Of a stretch of 64,000 nt of DNA, positions 42,175 through 49,622 are shown in pieces. This DNA comes from Streptomyces akebiae. GTDB taxonomy: Bacteria > Actinomycetota > Actinomycetes > Streptomycetales > Streptomycetaceae. The stretch is taken from the NCBI RefSeq assembly GCF_019599145.1, contig NZ_CP080647.1, positions 6,386,001 to 6,450,000 of the forward strand. The letters run 5' to 3'. Under the pieces are notes generated by a model, which was given only the letters and a program-made list of their open reading frames with translations, had not been told where the DNA came from and did not search any database. The position numbers and the translations under genes were made by a program. How positions within the stretch are numbered: the stretch's first letter is position 1; each line of letters opens with the position of its first letter.

Positions 42175-43094
42175 GCGCGACAGAGCTCCTTCGTGGTCAG
42201 GTCGGTCATCTCGACCTTGGTGAACCCGAAGGGCCGCAGCACACGCAGCAGTTCGCCGCTCTCCTTCATCTTCCGCAGCTCGACGTTGAAGGCGTCCCGC
42301 AGCCGGGTCTCGGCCGGCCGGAACGCGAAGCCCGCGCCGTCCACCCGGGGCTTGCCGTCGACGAGCGCGGCGAACGGCTTGGTCGCCTCCGTCGTCCGGG
42401 ACTTCTTGACCACCTCGCGGGTGGTCAGCGACGTCCCCGCGAACACGTCGACCCGGCCCGCCTCCACGGCGTTCAGCCCGGCCACCTGGTCGGGCACGAT
42501 GACGATGTCGCTCTCCTTGTACCCGGCCTCGACGGCGTGCGCGATCTGCGCGTACCCCGACCCCGTGGCGAACTTCGCCTTGGCCCGGATCACGTCCGCG
42601 TAGTCGTTGAGCCCCTTCGGGTTGCCCTTCTTCACCACGAACGCGTCCAGCATCTGGTGGTCGGGCTCGGAGAAGATGACCTCCGCACAGCGCTCGGGGT
42701 TGATGTACATCCCGGCGGACACGACATCGAACTGCTGGGAGTTCAGCCCGGGTATGAGCGACCCGAACTCGGTGGGCACCGGCTGGACCCGTTCCACGCC
42801 CAGCCGCTTGAAGACGACCCGGGCCACTTCCGGCCCCTCGCCGGTCAGCTCACCATCGGTGTCGATGTAGCCGAACGGGATCTCGCCCGCGATACCGAGC
42901 CGTACGACGCCCTGCGCGCGCAGCCGGTCCAGCAGCTCACCCCCCTCCGTGCCGGAGGCCGTGGCCACCCTGCTGCACCCGGCGGCGCCCAGCGCACCCG
43001 CGGTGGCGAGGGCGGAGGCGCCGACGAGCAGCGCCCGGCGGCTGGGGTCGCGTGTCGTGCCGGTTCTCCCGGAGGTCTTCGTTGCTGGAGCCAT
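42171..43094 (-). CDS. ehuB: Ectoine/hydroxyectoine-type solute-binding lipoprotein, EhuB-like
   Basis: A 307-residue extracytoplasmic binding protein. The Tat-like signal SRRALLVGASALATAGALGAAGC ends in a lipobox Cys at ~residue 40. The SBP_bac_3 fold has GIAGEIPFGYID, the SLIPGLNSQQFDVVSAGM region typical of EhuB, FATGSGYAQIAHAVEAGYKE, and a C-terminal Cys (KELCRA). It is first in the ehuBCDA operon; the next upstream feature is a TnpB insertion, so its native promoter region is cut short to about 50 bases. Ligand assignment is by family resemblance; polar amino acids are an alternative. Confidence 0.88.
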   Translation of the reverse strand: MAPATKTSGRTGTTRDPSRRALLVGASALATAGALGAAGCSRVATASGTEGGELLDRLRAQGVVRLGIAGEIPFGYIDTDGELTGEGPEVARVVFKRLGVERVQPVPTEFGSLIPGLNSQQFDVVSAGMYINPERCAEVIFSEPDHQMLDAFVVKKGNPKGLNDYADVIRAKAKFATGSGYAQIAHAVEAGYKESDIVIVPDQVAGLNAVEAGRVDVFAGTSLTTREVVKKSRTTEATKPFAALVDGKPRVDGAGFAFRPAETRLRDAFNVELRKMKESGELLRVLRPFGFTKVEMTDLTTKELCRA

Positions 43095-43342
43095 GGGCGC
43101 GCGGCTACCCGACCCGATGCGATGTATTCACACCACCGCGGCGCCCTTCACCTGTTTCTTGCGATTCCTCCCCGGCGTTCGCGCCGGGGAGGAATCGCAT
43201 CCTGGAACTGCGACGTGGGCGTCGCGGTGTCTGGTTTCCTGGGCGCGGAGCGCCCGCAAGATCGCCGGCAAGGCAGGGGGAAGCGAACGTGCGTGCCTGT
43301 GTTCGCTGGTTGTGGTGACTGCGGCGGGATACGGGCACGGGT
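43095..43342. mobile_element. Left flank of the TnpB element
   Basis: The 248 bases between ehuB and tnpB hold TTCAC at 43147-43151 (a plausible left cleavage or TAM-like motif), then the hairpin at 43160-43199. No gene-like frame is present. The ehuB promoter must lie in the first ~50 bases or within the element. Confidence 0.5.
43160..43199. repeat. 18-bp perfect stem hairpin with TTCG loop, left end
   Basis: TGCGATTCCTCCCCGGCG and its exact complement flank a TTCG tetraloop. The place, just inside the left end of an IS200/IS605-like element, fits a subterminal structure recognised by a TnpA partner in trans. It could also stop transcription toward ehuB. Confidence 0.8.
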
Positions 43343-44476
43343 GTGCGTGTGTCGCACATACGGTCTCGGTGGAACGAGTGCGTGGCTAAGTCCAAGGCCG
43401 TGCAGGCGTACAACAAGGCCCACCCCGAGGACAAGCTGACGTGCGGCCCGGTCCAGCTCGACAAGATGCTGACCGAGGCCCGCGCGCGCACGCCATGGCT
43501 GCGCGAAGGCAGCTTGGTGCCGCAGCAGCAGATCATCCGGGACTTCGGCATCTCCCGGACGAAGGCGCACAAGGACATCAAGGACCGCCTGCCCCTCAAG
43601 CAGCGGGCCGGGATGCCCGGCTGGAAGAAGAAGCGGGAGGCCGACCCGACGCTGAACTACACCCGGCGCGGCTTCCGGCTGAAGGACGGCCGCCTGCACC
43701 TCGCGGGCGGCATCGTGCTGACCGTGGTGTGGTCCCGCGAGCTGCCCGCCGCCCCGTCCAGTGTGCGTGTGTACCGCGACAGCCTCGGCCACTGGTATGC
43801 CTCCTTCGTCGTCCCCGCCGAAGTCCAGCCACTCCCCGCCGCCGGCGCGGTGATCGGCATCGACTGGGGCGTGAAGGAGACCGCCACCACTACATCCGGC
43901 GCCCACGACCTTCCCCACCCGCGACACGGGCACAAGGCGCAGGCGAAGCTGTCGCGGTACGACCGGATGATGGCCCGCCGCAGACCTGCGAAAGGGCAGG
44001 CGGCCTCCAAGGGCTACCGCGAGGCCAAGAAGCTGCGCGCGAAGGCGTGCAAGAAGGTCGCCCGGCAGCGGCAGGACACCGGCCGCAAGTGGGCGAAGAA
44101 GGTCGTGGCCGACCACGACGCCATCGCTGTGGAGGACTTCAAACCGAAGTTCCTCGCCAAGTCCTCGATGGCGCGCAAGGCGGCGGACGCCGCGATCGGT
44201 GCCACGAAGAAGGCTCTGCCAGAGATGGGCCGCAAGCACGGACGTGACGTCCGTCTCGTACATCCCGCGCACACCACCATGGACTGCGCATCGTGCGGAG
44301 CGAGAACCAAGCACGCACTTCCGCTGTCGGAACGCACCTACACCTGCACCGCGTGCGGAGCCGTGTCCCCCAGGGACAAGAACTCCGCCCGCGTGATGCT
44401 CCTCCGGGCTGGTCTGACCCCGGCTGGTGTTGAGGGCGTAAGGCCTCCTGGAGCGCTGCTCCAGGAGGCGGCCTGA
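43343..44476 (+). CDS. tnpB: TnpB-type RNA-guided nuclease (IS200/IS605 group)
   Basis: A 377-residue protein. The RuvC residues are all present: D174 in IGIDWGVKETATT, E264 in IAVEDFKPKFL and D345 in SPRDKNSARV. The zinc ribbon has C315, C318, C335 and C338. A basic bridge region lies at ~205-250. The N-terminus starts abruptly at RSRWNECVAKSKAV; longer relatives have an extra beta-barrel portion, so up to ~50 residues may be missing or begin at an unseen start. No tnpA is near, so it is a non-autonomous element. The 3' end and flank should encode the guide RNA. It separates ehu from its catabolic genes. Confidence 0.88.
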   Translation: MRVSHIRSRWNECVAKSKAVQAYNKAHPEDKLTCGPVQLDKMLTEARARTPWLREGSLVPQQQIIRDFGISRTKAHKDIKDRLPLKQRAGMPGWKKKREADPTLNYTRRGFRLKDGRLHLAGGIVLTVVWSRELPAAPSSVRVYRDSLGHWYASFVVPAEVQPLPAAGAVIGIDWGVKETATTTSGAHDLPHPRHGHKAQAKLSRYDRMMARRRPAKGQAASKGYREAKKLRAKACKKVARQRQDTGRKWAKKVVADHDAIAVEDFKPKFLAKSSMARKAADAAIGATKKALPEMGRKHGRDVRLVHPAHTTMDCASCGARTKHALPLSERTYTCTACGAVSPRDKNSARVMLLRAGLTPAGVEGVRPPGALLQEAA

Positions 44477-44485
44477 GCCAGGAAT

Positions 44486-44505
44486 CCCCTCCCTTCAGGG
44501 AGGGG
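44486..44505. repeat. Right-end hairpin of the TnpB element
   Basis: CCCCTCCC and GGGAGGGG pair around TTCA. TCAAG follows six bases later (44511-44515), resembling the right cleavage site TCAA of IS608-like elements. The reRNA/omega RNA would run from within tnpB to about here, with its guide taken from 44512 onward. Confidence 0.7.
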
Positions 44506-44568
44506 AGCAGTCAAGACCCCCGCACACACCCGCAAGGCGCCCTTGACCTCGGCGGCACCATGGAAGAC

Positions 44569-45072
44569 ATGAGTGACAGGACAGACCGCCATCTGGAGAT
44601 CTCCCTGCTCAAGCGTCAGGTCGTGTGCCGGGCGAAGCTCCTGGACGACCGCGCGCCGCGCACGTGCGCCGCCGTCTGGGACGCCCTGCCGCTGTCCGGG
44701 GACGTCTACCACGCCAAATACGCCCGCAACGAGATCTACGCGCTCTTCCCGCCCTTCGCCCCCCACGAGCCACCGCTGGAGAACCCCACCGTCACCCCCA
44801 TCCCCGGCGACCTCTGCTACTTCTCCTTCGCCGGCACGGAACTCGCCACGCACGCGTACGGCTACGACGAGCAGGTCCGCCCCGACACCACCCTCGTGGA
44901 CCTCGCCCTCTTCTACGAACGCAACAACCTGCTCCTCAACGGCGACGTGGGCTGGGTACCGGGGATCGTGTGGGGCCAGGTGGTCGAGGGGTTGGAGGAG
45001 ATGGCCGACGCGTGCAACGACCTGTGGCGGACGGGGGCGGCGGGGGAGACGCTGCGGTTCCGCAGGGTGTGA
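44569..45072 (+). CDS. DUF3830 cyclophilin-like fold protein
   Basis: A 167-residue soluble protein. It opens RHLEISLLKRQVVCRAKLLDDRAPRTCAAVWDALPL and contains HAKYARNEIYALFPPF and GDLCYFSF, the hallmark segments of DUF3830, a cyclophilin-like family without proven isomerase activity. The ATG at 44569 is chosen (GGAAG just upstream); one at 44560 is also in frame. Such genes are commonly beside Asp/Glu racemase-like and amidase genes in catabolic clusters, as here. It converges on the amidase gene across a 32-bp inverted repeat. Confidence 0.85.
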   Translation: MSDRTDRHLEISLLKRQVVCRAKLLDDRAPRTCAAVWDALPLSGDVYHAKYARNEIYALFPPFAPHEPPLENPTVTPIPGDLCYFSFAGTELATHAYGYDEQVRPDTTLVDLALFYERNNLLLNGDVGWVPGIVWGQVVEGLEEMADACNDLWRTGAAGETLRFRRV

Positions 45073-45122
45073 GGGCGCCTGGGAGCTCGGGGGTGCGGGT
45101 GCGTCGGCGGCCGCGGGCCCGG

Positions 45123-45273
45123 TGGGGCTTCTCGCGCAGTTCCCCGCGCCCCTGAAAAGCAGGGGCTGCGCCCGTGCTTTTCAAGCCCGCGGCGCCGTGG
45201 TCTTTCAGGCCCGCAGGGCTTGGGCCTTCAGGGCTTGGGCCTTCAGGGGCGCGGGGAACTGCGCGAGAAGCCC
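45123..45273. repeat. 32-bp perfect inverted repeat of the dispersed element, copy 4
   Basis: GGGGCTTCTCGCGCAGTTCC at 45123 extends to a 32-base arm that is exactly repeated inverted at 45242-45273, with 87 bases between holding CAGGCCCG-type repeats. It lies between the converging DUF3830 and amidase genes. The right arm overlaps the last codons of the amidase. Confidence 0.92.
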
Positions 45274-46694
45274 CACGCACCCGCACCCGCACCCGCACCC
45301 GACAACCCACCCGCCCCCGCAACCCCCGCCCCGTACAACGCATGCCCCACCCGCAGCACCAGATCGTCCCGATGCCGAGCGGCCACCACCTGAAGCCCCA
45401 CCGGCAGCCCACTCCCGTCCACCCCCACCGGCACACTCGCCGCCGGCTGCTGCGTCAGGTTGAACGGATACGTGAACGGCGTCCACCCCGTCCACCGCCG
45501 ATGCCCGGAGCCCCCCGGTACCTCCACCCCCGCCTCGAACGCGGTCACCGGCAACGCGGGCGTGACCAGCACGTCGTACCGCTCATGGAACGCCCCCATC
45601 CGCCGCCCGAGGTCCATCCGCACATCCACCGCGGCCAGATACTCCAGCGCGGACAGCCGCGCCCCGGCCTCCCGGATCTCCCGCAACCCGGGATCCAGAA
45701 CGGCCAGCTGCTCCGCCCCCAGCCGCTGCGTCACGCGCGCCGCCCCGCTGAACCACAGCGTGTGGAACGCCCTCACGGGATCACCGAAGTCGGGGTCGGC
45801 CTCACTGACGTACGCGCCGAGCCCGGCGAGCCCCTCCACCGCGTGCCGCACCGCGGAAGCGACACCCGGCTGCACGGCGACCTGCCCACCCAGCGACGCC
45901 GAGTAGGCGACCCGTAGCCCCCGCACCCCGCCCGCGAGCGCGTCCAGGAAGGACCCGGAGACCGGCCCCAGCCCCGACCAGTCCCGCGCGTCGGGCCCGG
46001 AGATCACGTCCAGCATCAGCGCGGCGTCCGCCGCGTCCCGGGTCAACGGCCCCACGTGCGACAGCGTGCCGAACGCGCTCGCGGGATACAGCGGCACCCG
46101 CCCGTACGTCGGCTTCAACCCGAACACCCCGCAGAAGGCGGCCGGGATCCGCACGCTGCCACCCCCGTCCGTGCCCAGCGCCAGCGGCCCCACCCCGAGC
46201 GCGACCGCCGCCGCCGCGCCCCCGCTGGACCCCCCGGCCGTACGCGAGAGGTCGTACGGGTTCCGGGTCACCCCGCTGAGCGGGGAGTCCGTGACGCCCT
46301 TCCAGCCGAACTCGGGTGTCGTGGTCTTCCCCAGGAAGACGGCTCCGTGCTCCCGCAGCCGGGCCACGGAGGGCGCGTCCTCGTCCCAACTCCCCTTCTC
46401 CGCAATGGTCCTGGAGCCCTTCAGGGTCGGCCCACCGCGCACCAGCAGGATGTCCTTCACCGTGACCGGCACCCCGTCCACCGCCCCGGCCGGCTCCCCG
46501 CGCCGCCAGCGCCCCTCCGACTCCCGCGCCTGTGCGAGGGCCGGCTCGGTGTCGATCCGGACGAAGGCGTTCACCTCCGGCTGCACGCGCTCGGCCTGTT
46601 CGAGAGCCTCGCGCGTGACGTCCACCGGGCTGAACTCGCCCTTGCGGTACCCCTCGACCAGTCGTACGGCGGACAGTTCCGTGAGCTCCGACAT
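45243..46694 (-). CDS. Amidase signature family enzyme (AtzE/GatA-like)
   Basis: A 483-residue cytosolic amidohydrolase. The Ser-cisSer-Lys triad is visible: K80 (VPVTVKDI), S157 (TAGGSSGG) and S181 (GTDGGGSVRIPA). The end of the fold, GLPVGLQVVAARHRDDLVLRVGHAL, is intact. The last ~12 residues (WGFSRSSPRP) are encoded by the dispersed palindrome, so the natural stop was probably extended into it. The ATG at 46694 starts the family's usual SELTELSAVRLVEGYRKG. It is encoded 20 bases after the hydroxyacid dehydrogenase gene on the same strand. Likely hydrolyses an amide in the same pathway; substrate unknown. Confidence 0.9.
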   Translation of the reverse strand: MSELTELSAVRLVEGYRKGEFSPVDVTREALEQAERVQPEVNAFVRIDTEPALAQARESEGRWRRGEPAGAVDGVPVTVKDILLVRGGPTLKGSRTIAEKGSWDEDAPSVARLREHGAVFLGKTTTPEFGWKGVTDSPLSGVTRNPYDLSRTAGGSSGGAAAAVALGVGPLALGTDGGGSVRIPAAFCGVFGLKPTYGRVPLYPASAFGTLSHVGPLTRDAADAALMLDVISGPDARDWSGLGPVSGSFLDALAGGVRGLRVAYSASLGGQVAVQPGVASAVRHAVEGLAGLGAYVSEADPDFGDPVRAFHTLWFSGAARVTQRLGAEQLAVLDPGLREIREAGARLSALEYLAAVDVRMDLGRRMGAFHERYDVLVTPALPVTAFEAGVEVPGGSGHRRWTGWTPFTYPFNLTQQPAASVPVGVDGSGLPVGLQVVAARHRDDLVLRVGHALYGAGVAGAGGLSGAGAGAGAWGFSRSSPRP

Positions 46695-46714
46695 CCGGCC
46701 CCTCCCAGGGGAGT

Positions 46715-47674
46715 TCAGTGCCCGGGCACGTACCCGCGCTGCTTGTCGACCACGTTGGGCAGCGGTTTGTCCGCCTCCCACAGCTCGAACAACTCCACGA
46801 ACTGGGCGCCGAGTTCGTCCCGCCACCCCACCGTGTTCCCGCTCATGTGGGGCGAGACGATCAGCCCGGGAACGTCCCACAGCGGGTCGTCCGGGCCCAG
46901 CGGCTCGCGCTCGAAGACATCCAGCGCCGCCCCCGCGATCCACCGCTTGCGCAGCGCCTCGACGAGCGCGTCCTCCACCACGAGCTGCCCGCGCCCCACA
47001 TTGACGAACCGCGCGGACGGCTGCATGACCCCGAACCGCCGGGCGTCGAACATGCCGTACGTCGCCTCCGTCAGCGGCGCGGCCGCGATCACCCAGTCGG
47101 CGCGGGCCAGCAACCGGTCGAGTTCCTCCGGGCCGTGCACACCGGGCCGCGCGGTCCGCCCCACCAGGGCCGTGTGCAGGCCGAGAGCCTTGAGGCAGCG
47201 CGCGATCGCCCGCCCGATCGGTCCGGACCCCACCACACACGCCCGGCCCCCCGCCACCCGCAGCGCTTCCCGGTGCCGCCACTCCCGCCGCCCCTGCAAC
47301 TCCCAGCTGCGCGGCAGATCCTTGGCCATGGCGAGGACGAGCGCGGCGACGTACTCGGCGATCGGCGCCTCGAACACCCCGCGCGCGTTCGTCACCACGG
47401 TGTCCTCGGCGGCGACCAGCTCGGGGCAGAGCAGATGGTCGACGCCCGCGCTCGCCGTGTGCACCCAGCGCGGCCGGGGCCCGCCACCCGGCCAGGCGTC
47501 CCGCACCGCGTGGGAGGTGAAGTCCCACACCAGCAGCACATCGGCGTACGGCAGCCGCGCGGCCAGCGTCGAGGCGTCGGCGTACTCGACCGTCGCCCGC
47601 CCGGTGAGCCGCCCGAGCCGGGGGCGCGGTTCGGCGTCGAGGACGAGGAGGGTCGGTCGGGGATTCGAGGTCAT
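46715..47674 (-). CDS. D-2-hydroxyacid dehydrogenase
   Basis: A 319-residue NAD(P)-dependent enzyme. The nucleotide-binding motif is VVGSGPIGRAIARCL (~150-165), the catalytic Arg is in FVNVGRGQLVVEDALVEAL, Glu in ALDVFEREPL, and His in SPHMSGNT. The substrate loop near ASAGVDHLLCPEL is normal for the family. It is divergent from the racemase-like pair and precedes the amidase, so it likely reduces or oxidises a 2-oxo/2-hydroxy acid of that pathway. Confidence 0.92.
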   Translation of the reverse strand: MTSNPRPTLLVLDAEPRPRLGRLTGRATVEYADASTLAARLPYADVLLVWDFTSHAVRDAWPGGGPRPRWVHTASAGVDHLLCPELVAAEDTVVTNARGVFEAPIAEYVAALVLAMAKDLPRSWELQGRREWRHREALRVAGGRACVVGSGPIGRAIARCLKALGLHTALVGRTARPGVHGPEELDRLLARADWVIAAAPLTEATYGMFDARRFGVMQPSARFVNVGRGQLVVEDALVEALRKRWIAGAALDVFEREPLGPDDPLWDVPGLIVSPHMSGNTVGWRDELGAQFVELFELWEADKPLPNVVDKQRGYVPGH

Positions 47675-47839
47675 GGGCGAAAGCAACCCCTCACAATCGA
47701 AAAGCGGCTCTACCGGCCCCACGAGATGTGTGTGACATGCACTGATTGACCACGCTCGCACCCGAACCTACCTTCGTCAACACGGACTTGCGCACGTTCT
47801 GTCGTCCGCACATCTCTCTCCGTGAGGCCGGTGGCTGTC

Positions 47840-48649
47840 ATGAACGTCTCCTTCCTCGGTGGACCCCGTCCGCAGCGCGGCGTGGGTGTCATCGCCCCGT
47901 TCGACTTCGCCCTCGACCGTGAGCTGTGGCGCTGGGTCCCGGACGACGTCTCCCTGCACCTCACCCGGACCCCGTACGTGCCCGTCGAGGTGAGTCTCGA
48001 CCTGGCCCGGCTGGTCTCCGAGCACGAGACGCTGCACGAGGCGGTCCGGGCGCTGAACGAGGTCGCGCCCGAGGTCGTGGCCTACGCCTGCACCAGCGGC
48101 AGCTTCGTCGGCGGGGTCGCGGGGGAGCGCGCGATGGGCGAGGCGATGACCCGCGCGGGCGCCGCGCACGCCGTCACCACCTCCGGCGCGATGCTCGCCG
48201 CCCTGGCCGAGCTGAACGCGCACCGCATCGCCCTGGTCACCCCGTACACCGTCTCGGTCACCCAGTCCCTGGAGGAGTACCTCGCCGAGGCGGGCATCCT
48301 GGTCACCGGCCGCGCCTCGCTCGGCCTGGTCCGGCACATCTGGAAGGTCCCGTACCACGAGGTGGTCGCCATGGCCCACCGCGCGGTCCGGACGACCACA
48401 CCGGACGCCCTCTTCATCTCCTGCACCAACCTCCCCACGTACGACGTCATCCCCCAGCTGGAAGCGGAACTGCGGATGCCCGTCATCTCGGCCAACCAGG
48501 TGACGATATGGGCGGCGCTGCGTCAGCTGGGTACTCGGGCGGTGGGTCCGTACCAGGCTCTGCTCGACGAGTCGGCCAGGCAGACGTTCGGTGCGGGACC
48601 TGTTCCGCCACCGCCGGTACTGCCGGAAGAACAGGAAGGTTGGGCATGA
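47840..48649 (+). CDS. Asp/Glu racemase superfamily protein (maleate isomerase/EutA-like), two-Cys
   Basis: A 269-residue protein of the maleate cis-trans isomerase/arylmalonate decarboxylase group. Both active-site Cys are present: C84 in VVAYACTSGSF and C195 in LFISCTNLPTYD. The GVIAPFDFALDRELW opening is typical. The ATG at 47840 with GGTGG upstream is preferred; a GTG at 47822 is also in frame. Its end overlaps the next gene by four bases, so both proteins are made together. EutA of ectoine breakdown belongs to this superfamily, which fits the nearby ehu-like operon, but the reaction is unproven. Confidence 0.85.
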   Translation: MNVSFLGGPRPQRGVGVIAPFDFALDRELWRWVPDDVSLHLTRTPYVPVEVSLDLARLVSEHETLHEAVRALNEVAPEVVAYACTSGSFVGGVAGERAMGEAMTRAGAAHAVTTSGAMLAALAELNAHRIALVTPYTVSVTQSLEEYLAEAGILVTGRASLGLVRHIWKVPYHEVVAMAHRAVRTTTPDALFISCTNLPTYDVIPQLEAELRMPVISANQVTIWAALRQLGTRAVGPYQALLDESARQTFGAGPVPPPPVLPEEQEGWA

Positions 48650-49377
48650 CCGCACTCGGTTTCCTCTACCCGGGCCACTCCGCCGAGGACGACTATCCGC
48701 GCATGGAGCAACTGCTCGGCAGCGACATCCGGGTGGACGTGGTGCACACCGACATCGGCGAGGACGCCCACCGCGTGGACGCCCTGCGTGAGATGGGTGC
48801 CCCCGAACGGCTCGCCGCCGGCTGCGAGGCCCTCCGCCTGTCCGGCGCGGAAGCCATCGTCTGGGCCTGCACCAGCGGCAGCTTCGTCCACGGCTACGAA
48901 GGAGCGCAGGACCAGATCCGCGCACTCGCCCGCACCGCCGGCCTCCCCGCCTCCTCCACCTCCTTCGCCTTCGCCCACGCGGCCCGGGAGGTGGGCGCCA
49001 CCAAGGTCGCGGTCGCGGCGACCTACCCCGACGACGTGGCCCGCCTCTTCGTCGACTTCCTGGCGGCGGCCGGCATCGAGGTCCTCTCCGTACGGGGGGC
49101 CGGCATCATCACGGCGGCGGAGGTGGGCACCTGGACCCTGGACGACGTCCTCACGCTCGCCCGCTCGGCCGACCACCCCGACGCCGACGCCCTCCTGCTG
49201 CCGGACACGGCCCTGCACACCGCCTCCCACATCCCCACCCTGGAGAAGGAACTCGGCAAACCGGTCCTCACCGCCAACCAGGTCACGGTCTGGGAGGCCC
49301 TGAGGCTGGCCGACAGGCGCGTCAACGCCCCGGAACTGGGCACCCTCTTCACCCGCGAACCGATCGTGCAGGCGTAG
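48646..49377 (+). CDS. Asp/Glu racemase superfamily protein lacking the second Cys
   Basis: A 243-residue paralogue of the preceding protein. The first active-site Cys is kept (C75 in IVWACTSGSF), but the second motif reads LLLPDTALHTASHIP, with D187 at the Cys position. It cannot therefore do two-base racemisation like a standard member. The coupled ATGA start suggests a complex or consecutive steps with the two-Cys partner. A decarboxylase-like or hydrolytic role, or a structural subunit, is possible. Confidence 0.85.
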   Translation: MTALGFLYPGHSAEDDYPRMEQLLGSDIRVDVVHTDIGEDAHRVDALREMGAPERLAAGCEALRLSGAEAIVWACTSGSFVHGYEGAQDQIRALARTAGLPASSTSFAFAHAAREVGATKVAVAATYPDDVARLFVDFLAAAGIEVLSVRGAGIITAAEVGTWTLDDVLTLARSADHPDADALLLPDTALHTASHIPTLEKELGKPVLTANQVTVWEALRLADRRVNAPELGTLFTREPIVQA

Positions 49378-49387
49378 CCACCGGGAG

Positions 49388-49452
49388 AGCCCCGCGCCCC
49401 TGAAAAAGAGGCCCGCAGGCCAACCTTTTCAGGGGCGTGGGGAACTGCGCGA
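49388..49452. repeat. Dispersed element, copy 5
   Basis: GAGCCCCGCGCCCCTGAAAA and the inverse TTTTCAGGGGCGTGGGGAAC with TGCGCGA form a long imperfect hairpin right after the second racemase-like gene. It likely terminates that operon. Downstream to 49620 only GC-rich spacer is seen. Confidence 0.8.
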
Positions 49453-49622
49453 GTACCCCCACCGGGCCCGCAGCAAGACACGAGGCCGGGGTCAAAGGGG
49501 CGCAGCCCCTTGAGGACGGGATGGGCACGGCGGCGGGGGCGAGGGAATAACCGGAGCCACCCTCCTGTTAACCCACCCCGTACCCCCGAGCCGCAAGGCA
49601 CCCACCCCCAGGAGGCCCCACC

